Assembly (NCBI RefSeq): GCF_030272615.1
Contig: NC_081407.1
Location: 101,169,897 to 101,233,896, forward strand
From: Cryptomeria japonica
Lineage: Eukaryota > Streptophyta > Pinopsida > Cupressales > Cupressaceae
Direction of reading: 5' to 3'
DNA: 64,000 bases
Shown: piece after piece, positions 57,485 to 64,000 of the stretch
Layout of the letters: each line of letters opens with the position of its first letter
Position numbering within the stretch: the first letter of the stretch is position 1
Made by a program: the position numbers and the translations under genes
Notes under the pieces: generated by a model
What the model was told of the DNA's origin: nothing
Database searches by the model: none
Seen by the model: only the letters and a program-made list of their open reading frames with translations

Positions 57485-60400
57485 TTAAGCTTCACATATT
57501 TTTAGAATATCTCATACTTTCTAAAGTGATCTGTTATGAATATAATTTATTCAAAAAGATTGAAAGATTTATTAAATATTAATTAACTTGTCTCTTTTAA
57601 TTGTTTTAAAGCTTGCCGATCCAGCGGAGTAGTGGGCGTTGGAAGTAAATCCTCAAGTTTCTCTTCTCTGAATTCTTCAGCCATATGGAGATTCGAACAT
57701 GTGACTTAAGGATCAAACCCTAGAATTAAAATTTGTAAGCTAATACATAATTTATTTACTGTCATAAATTAGTTATTGTTTTGATTTGTTCAGCCAAAAT
57801 GTGTTAATCACGTTTATGAATAATATTTAACTCTGAAAACTCCCTAGTCCATTTGTTCATGTTTTTTATCTAATATTTGTTTTTCAGTTTTTCACATTCT
57901 GGCTGGTAAAAGATGAAGAGGCAAAACGGAGGATCAAAAATTAGCAACCAAATGAGATCAAATTCCTTCTTCTAGGTAATTTTTTGTAGAGTTTATCTTT
58001 ATTTTTATTTTTATTTTTACATATATGTGGTAGTAGATGAAGCAGCAGAGTAATGTATTATTTACACCCTGCCCAATAAAATTGTGCATTGATAAACACC
58101 CTGTGAAATTTAATAATAGATAGCTCAAAATGACATGAAAAATTGACCTCTCTAAGATTTAATTCTTTGCATTGAATTCATGAGGCTAGGGCATAAAAGC
58201 ACCTCTACTCATTCTTGGATAGACGTAGGGCTAAAATATCCAGCAAATGTAACCCTAATCACTATTTCAAAATTGCATTAAAACCATGTATAAGAAGTTC
58301 CTGCCAAAGAATGGAAGGACTATGTTTGTAGAAGAGTTTACATTAGTATCTTGATAGAGTAGAATATCATCAAGTGTTGTGTAGAATATGCAGGTTAGAC
58401 ACAAATTAGATTTGTTGAAAAGAGTAGAGAATATCATCAGATGTAGATGTAGACTGCACAAACTTTTTCAGTGCACTTTCTGTTTGAATCAAAGCATAAA
58501 GTATTGGGATAGAAAAATGTTTAAATGTTTAGCTATTTCTTCATAAGAAAAATGCACAATTGTAAATTGGCTTTGACATCTCAACTTTTATGTTGTAAAA
58601 TAGGAAATAGAGCTAACAAATTGGCAATGTGTACTTAAATGGGTCACTTGAAATCTAATAAGAGCTGGCTTACTTAAATGACTGGCTTTGTTGCCTAAAT
58701 TAATGCATAAGACATAAGACTATAAACAAGTGCAATATGCGATATTCAATAAATAAATTTTATTTACAAAGTAATTTATTAATTTAGGTAAATTAATCTA
58801 TATTGCACACAAAGGTTTCATGGCCCAGACAAATTCAGTCCAGTTCAAGTAGAAACTATTATGAAACAAACTAAGTGTTAGCCTACATATTTTAATGAAA
58901 TGTGATTTTTGATAAATTTAGATACAAATCTGGTCATTTGTAAATCTCTTGTAATTGGATTTTCTACTATTGTTCTAATTTATTGTTTATCAATTTATCT
59001 TCATGAAATAGGCTAAACTAAAATAGGGTTTGCTTGTAGTGTTCATCATACTCTCATATAGATTTGTGCTTTTTAACATAATGAACATATAGAAACAAAA
59101 AAAAATACAAACAAGTAGAATAGAATTCGTATAAGTTTGTCTGAGAATTAGAGGTATTACTCTAGTTATAACAGACATTAATATAATAATAGCATGCCCC
59201 TATCCTTGAAAGGGCAGATTATTTTTTTTAAATTATGATATTAACAATAATCACTTGATCTTGATGTATTGGTATTTGATAGACCTTTAGATTGTACAGT
59301 TAGATTTTGAGTGTTAATCTGTCTTAAACTGAACTACAATATCCACAAGCCTGAAAATCTAGGAGTTCTTTGGTTGCGATAAAAACCCACAAAAAGTGGA
59401 CTTATAAGGCCAAATAAAGAGTAATCATGGTGGTTAACTTTGAAGTATATATACATCCATATCCTATATTTAATGTTGGTTTTAAGCTTGAAGCTTACTA
59501 TTTATGTTTCTGATATCTATTTTAATTTTTTCTCACACAGTGCTTGATCCGCTTATCTACATAGAAGGGTGATTATTCAATGGAAATAGGAAAGATAGAA
59601 TAGATCAAATGTAGCATATTCAAATTTCAAATCACTTGTGCATATGTCTTCAGGAGAAAAAAAGGTTCAAATAGAAAATATTGAGGAAAATTAGCAGAGA
59701 ACTCTAAGAAAACATGAAGTAAATTGTAATAAAATCAATTTGAAGTCTCATTTCTTTAACATATAGAGTAAGCAGAACTTTCCCAAATAACAACTACAAG
59801 ATACTAGGGCATGAGGAAAATCTTAAGGTAAAGCACCTTATTTAGGTTGTCATGCTTCAATATCATCTGCAACTCAAAGTTAATTTAGAAGAGAAACATA
59901 AAGTAGTCTAGAAGAGAAACATAAACCAGGATCAAAGACAGATATGTCTTCTAAATATTTGAGGCACATGATGTGAGATCTTTTTGTATTATAACCAAAT
60001 CACATTTTATACCACTACATACACTATTGAACATAAGTTTGTTAGAGTCTACAAAATAGAGTAAGGAAGTTTGTAAACCCTACTATGTCGGGGAAGAAGA
60101 AATTTTGAATCTGGAAAAAGGCTTTTATATCTAGATCACCTAAATGTAAATTAAGAAATGAACTAAACTGTTTTGAAATTGCTTGGACTTGTAAATATGA
60201 ATTAGGACATACATCCGAATCTAGAATTATTTATAGAGTACAACTATGAACCAATGACATAAAACTTTGTTAACTAATGAAAAGTACAAGTAACTAGCAT
60301 TTAATTTGTAATTAAACAGAAAACACTAAAATATAAAAAAACTTCATCTTGAATATAGAAAAAATTGATCAAAGATTTGAAGCCATGAGCAATTATGGTG

Positions 60401-60720
60401 TAAGCTCAATTTCTAGCTTTACTCAATAAATTGTTAGTGGTTGTGATCATTGTTTTTTTTGCTAGGTTTTTTTTCCCCTCTAAGTTATGTGTGGTTGTGA
60501 TCATTGTTGTTGTTATTCTCATAGTTTATTTAATTGATCACCACATCATATTGTCTAACATGAGAATGTCAATAACTTTTCACACTCATAGAGCTCGTGG
60601 AAATCATTTAGTAGAGGAAAAACCATCAATCACAGACATGTTGGTTGGTCTGCATAGAGGCATGCTAGCTAGTCATTTTATCACCTAATTTCTTCCAAGA
60701 ATTTATTGAGTGAGATCTTT
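57485..60720. other. Unassigned AT-rich region
   Basis: No protein family is recognised. An exon-like segment at 57889-57976 has splice-site-like edges (TTTTTCAG and TAG followed by GTAATTTT) but no match I can name. Weak open stretches at 58267-58461, 58990-59178 and 60431-60688 have no support. Confidence 0.5.
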
Positions 60721-60721
60721 G

Positions 60722-60840
60722 GAAATTGTTGAAAATATTAGGAAAAATCTTGGCAAGGATAGGAAAGGAAAGCTTAATCCCATTTTTCTTGAGCAGAGGC
60801 CTAACTATGTAGGATTTGGGTACAACGAAAGAACAAACAT
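60722..60840 (+). pseudogene. Possible gypsy G-patch-like fragment
   Basis: NIRKNLGKDRKGKLNPIFLE then QRPNYVGFGYNERTN fits the LGK(D/N)-x-x-G-x-x-x-P-I ... GLGY spacing of G-patch-like spacers in plant gypsy elements. It is a short open stretch ending in TAG, with no flanking gypsy domain in the same orientation. Confidence 0.3.
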
Positions 60841-60949
60841 AGATTAGAGAACACTCTGGTCCTGCCTATAGATAAGTAGCTTTGATGGACAAGGATAAAA
60901 AGCTACGTCTACATCAAAACCATCTCAAACTCAACAATCTAATTACTTA

Positions 60950-61090
60950 TTGAGACAAGTAGGTGACAACTCATACTTGAAGCATAAGCCACCACGTTAT
61001 TTTTGCCGCTCACGTGTTGTACCACAAATACATCTTTGTAAAAGGAGATCTATTTGACATTGTTATGGAATAATTTGTCTTGAGATTTGG
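60950..61090 (-). pseudogene. Gypsy RNase H C-terminal fragment
   Basis: The minus strand reads ISFYKDVFVVQHVSGKNNVV followed by AYASS, matching the end of Ty3 RNase H (normally '...HVSGKxNxVADALSR', with Asp here replaced by Tyr). It is isolated and breaks down downstream. Confidence 0.6.
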
Positions 61091-63251
61091 TATATTTTAG
61101 TGCTTGATTTTCCATCAAGATGAAGTATACTAGATAAAGAAGCTTAGCAATAAACATTTTACACTATTCTAATGTGTAAGAAAGCATATTTCTTAGACAC
61201 AAATTAATCTTCAAATTTATATACTCAGGAACTTGACACTAAAATAATATAACCAGTCACTTGATTCATAATATTAATGTGCCCCACATGCATAATCAGA
61301 GAAGGTCTTATTACTTCTAAAGGGTACAGGAACCATAATTAAAGTTACAAATACAAATAGGAAAATGTGAGCGACTCATACTGATTTCCTTGAATCGCCT
61401 AATATCTTCTATAACTGAATGCCCAATGCGTAGCTATGGAGTTATGCTCAAATTAGCTTTCTATTGTCACCACACATGCAACAAGGATAACTAATTGTTT
61501 TGATATAGGAAATTTCCTCCTCTTCACAAATTGATACAACCTATTCTAGATTTATAATACCGCGGTATCCGTAGTGCTCACACATTGAGTATTGGTCTCC
61601 ATGGGAAGAGTCAATAGTTGGCTAGTTTCTTGTATTGTGAGGCACAAGCCTTACCACTAATGACCCCTTACCATGTTTAATATGGGATTTCTCCTTGTTT
61701 CATCCAATAGATTGGAAGGATGAAGGCAACATAAGGAATGGTGATTGCAAACAAACAACTTAAAATCCAATCCTTGAGGTCTAGTTTCAGAGACAAATAT
61801 AAAACTTTGGGTTCTAAATTCTTGTAAAAGGAATTTGTCTATGATGCAAAGTGAGCAACTAGAAGGTCTGGTGCAACCCAAGTCAAAGGACCTTCTTGGT
61901 AGGAACCTAAGTCTTCCTTCAACCCTCCACTTGGCTTTACAAACCAAACACCAATCTGATTCCTTCAACCTTCTCCAAGTAGTGGAAAGTTGTACTATAG
62001 GTCCAAGATGTCCTACCTTGACCAACTCCACAAGTTAAACTCTTCACCCAAGTCTTAGGGTCTCAGAATCACAAATAGACCTAGTAGGAATTAGGCCTCC
62101 AAAACTGGTTTTCCTTAGATATCTCTAGATTTCTTCAAAGGACTCCAAAAAACCCCTTATAGATTCAAATACCCTTTTGGGACTTCTAGAAGACTCCAAG
62201 GAATTAAGACTTGATCCTATTCCTACACCCCTAAACAACTCCATTTGGCACAAACCTAATAGACCTAATTAGGGCTGTTTTCCAAAGCAAAGGTCCAAAG
62301 ATGGGTTCACAAAACCAATTCCAATCCTTGGATGGGTTATCCTACACACAAATACTATCTTATCAATCTCAATGACTCTCTTCACTCCTAAGGTTGTTGT
62401 CTAACACAATTCACTTCGTTCTAGGCTAAATACATGGGTTTATTTAGCCTAGGGTTTGGTGGGAAAAACAACAAAACCCATACCCTACTCCTGCCCTTTT
62501 GGAATATCATTATAAATTCCCTTATCTTTCCTTCCACCTAGGACCATGGAATTTGGGCAATGGAAATGCAAGTTAAGGCTCCATCTTTGCACCAACTCTC
62601 AAATTGAGGGTTTTCAGAATAATTTGAAGAAAAAGACTTCTAACTTACGCTAACCTGAACCAAATTAACTTAGACCAAGTGCATATGAATCACAACTCAC
62701 TCCTCTAATGATCCACTTCAAAAAGAAATTCTTACCAATCGCCTGTTGTTCGTATAGTAGAGAAAAAATTCAGAATTCTGGGCAAAATTAGGGTTTTCTT
62801 ATTCAAATCCACCAAATTTCAAAATGTGAACCATCATATCCACATAGGTGACTTCTAGGAACCTTTAAAAGGTCTATCCCAATGGTTGCAACTGAATTTA
62901 AAATGTTGTGACCATTGGTGTTCTAATTGCAACATCCAAGCAACTTTTGACAAGTAACAAGGTTGCCACTTTTACACATGTGACCTTCCACTTGGTCATG
63001 ACTACATGAAGGGTGTTAAAAGATATCATTGAAGACCAAAACACACTGCTAACACCTAATTCACCTTACAAAGACTTACTAGGACCACATGGTCTAATTA
63101 GGTCTCTTAGGTTTATAAGACAACATAAGAGCCTATTAGCCTTACAAAATGGGTCTAAGACATCACATGGTTGATCCAACTAGATTCAACACTTATTCCT
63201 ATTATATATCTACCTATCCCTACCCTAGAACCATTAGGGTGCCCTACACCA
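61091..63251 (-). other. Unassigned; probably includes chromovirus 3' UTR and LTR
   Basis: No domain is seen. Because chromovirus pol ends at 63302 on the minus strand, the sequence to its left should be its 3' UTR and 3' LTR. A candidate LTR edge is TGGTGTAGGGCACC (minus strand, from 63251) after the purine-rich TAGCTTGGGAGTA, and a TATATAATAGG lies near 63205. The other LTR end is not identified, so no LTR is called. Confidence 0.35.
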
Positions 63252-63301
63252 TACTCCCAAGCTACCAAAACTCAAGTCTCTTGAGTTGGCAAATCAAAGA
63301 C

Positions 63302-64000
63302 CTACACCCCTATCTTCTCAATGGCCTCAACTATCATCCAAGTGGCATCTTCTAGGGGTTGATGTTTCCATTTCACCAGGTACTCATAATATGTGTGCCT
63401 CTGGGTCTTCTTACCGATCCTCTTGTCAAGGAGACATTCTATCTCCAGCTTGGATTGTTTGGGTAGGCCTACCATCATGGCCTCATTGCTAGGTGCAGTT
63501 TAACCTGAATTGGCATCCTCACTAGCAAGAGACTTGTAGGCATAAATATTAGATACATTAAAGATAAATGACAAACCAATATCAGGAGGAAGATCAATCT
63601 TGTAGGCATTGTTGCCACACTTCTTAAGAATCTTAAAAGGACCTATCTTCTTCATCATGAGTTTAGTGTACTTCTCCTTAGGAAGTCTCTCCTTTTTGAG
63701 ATAAATCATCATTATATCTCCTACTTGAAACTATAGATCTCTCATCCTTTTATCTGTTGATTGTTTGTACTTACTAGTAGTCTGCTCCAATTGATTTTTA
63801 ACCTGCTAATGTATATCTCTCATTACTTTTGCAAAATCTTCAGCTTGTTCACTTGTCTTATCCAGCTCCTTGATTGATCTCAACTCTAAAACACCCCTTG
63901 GGTGTGTCCCATAAACAATTTGAAAGGGACTCAGACCAGTACTCTTGTTAACAGAGTCATTGTAAGCAAATTCTGCCTGTGGAAGTATAAAATCCCAACT
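63302..64000 (-). pseudogene. pol: Chromovirus integrase C-terminus and chromodomain (runs off window)
   Basis: From the right edge the minus strand reads FILPQAEFAYNDSVNKSTGL, SPFQIVYGTHPRGVLEL, VGDIMMIYLKKERLPKEKY, KLMMKKIGPFKILKKCGNNA and IFNVSNIYAYKSLASED. That is the end of the chromovirus integrase core and its GPY/F module (KIGPFKIL). A chromodomain follows at about 63302-63460: KLEIECLLDKRIGKKTQRH then YYEYLVKWKHQPLEDATW, with the aromatic and LVKWK...DATW positions in place. Stop is TAG at 63302-63304. In-frame stops lie at about 63500, 63735 and 63808. Chromodomains guide integration to heterochromatin. The upstream RT and protease would lie beyond 64000. Confidence 0.9.

Noticed and set aside
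57610-57720. tRNA-derived SINE or tRNA gene around GATTCGAAC at about 57690
   Set aside because: A B-box-like word is present but no matching A box, no cloverleaf and no SINE tail could be drawn.
60431-60688. Plus-strand frame ending VGLHRGMLASHF as a gypsy integrase HHCC motif
   Set aside because: It resembles 'LHGGGLAGHFG', but neighbouring residues do not continue into integrase and the upstream part is low-complexity Val/Ile.
1-64000. CRISPR arrays, bacterial operons, rRNA or tRNA genes
   Set aside because: No regularly spaced direct repeats, ribosome-binding-site/ORF series or structured RNA genes were seen; the sequence is plant nuclear in character.

Overview
This window looks like a heterochromatin-like stretch of a large seed-plant nuclear genome. 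It is AT-rich and I found no intact host gene. Almost everything recognisable is decayed class I retrotransposon sequence: Ty1/copia, Ty3/gypsy of the Tat lineage, Ty3/gypsy chromovirus and L1-clade LINEs. A conifer or other gymnosperm is plausible from the giant Tat element, long LTRs and old nested copies, but the sequence alone does not prove it.

Layout. 1-1164: non-coding, with a small antisense coiled-coil pseudogene. 1165-3353: 5' LTR, primer-binding site and gag of a copia element (copia A). It ends abruptly inside its zinc knuckle and is fused to the gag of a giant Tat-type gypsy element. That element runs from 3354 to 28128: gag, protease, RT, RNase H, a second archaeal-type RNase H, integrase, a 6.4-kb 3' region and a 3' LTR at 26583-28128. 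It has lost its 5' LTR. Two copia insertions interrupt it. One is full length (5648-14444, minus strand, TSD AAAGG) and itself carries a solo LTR at 8397-9903. The other is a solo LTR (15041-16343, TSD TATAC).

The 3' region of the Tat element holds an antisense gene encoding a plant mobile domain (PMD). It has its own TATA box, a short first exon with a consensus 5' splice site, and an intron full of tandem repeats. I regard this as the most interesting system in the window.

28129-32183: 3' part of another copia-like element (copia B), with a long unrecognised open region, two purine tracts and an LTR. 32220-33000: antisense gypsy fragment. 33000-37430: largely unassigned. 37431 to about 45470: nearly full-length LINE (LINE1, minus strand) whose ORF1 is split by a solo copia LTR (43081-44279, TSD ATAAG). 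45470-48156: AT-rich, with a probable LINE 3' fragment. 48171-55535: second LINE (LINE2, minus strand) bounded by a perfect 14-bp target-site duplication. It carries an extra open region downstream of the RNase H domain. 55550-63250: mostly unassigned, with a three-copy tandem array of about 170 bp at 56965-57484 and small gypsy traces near 60.7-61.1 kb. 63302-64000: 3' end of pol of a minus-strand chromovirus, including a chromodomain, running off the window.

No coding unit is intact. Stops, frameshifts and lost catalytic residues occur throughout, so the window records successive retrotransposition, recombination to solo LTRs, illegitimate joining and decay rather than a functioning set of genes.
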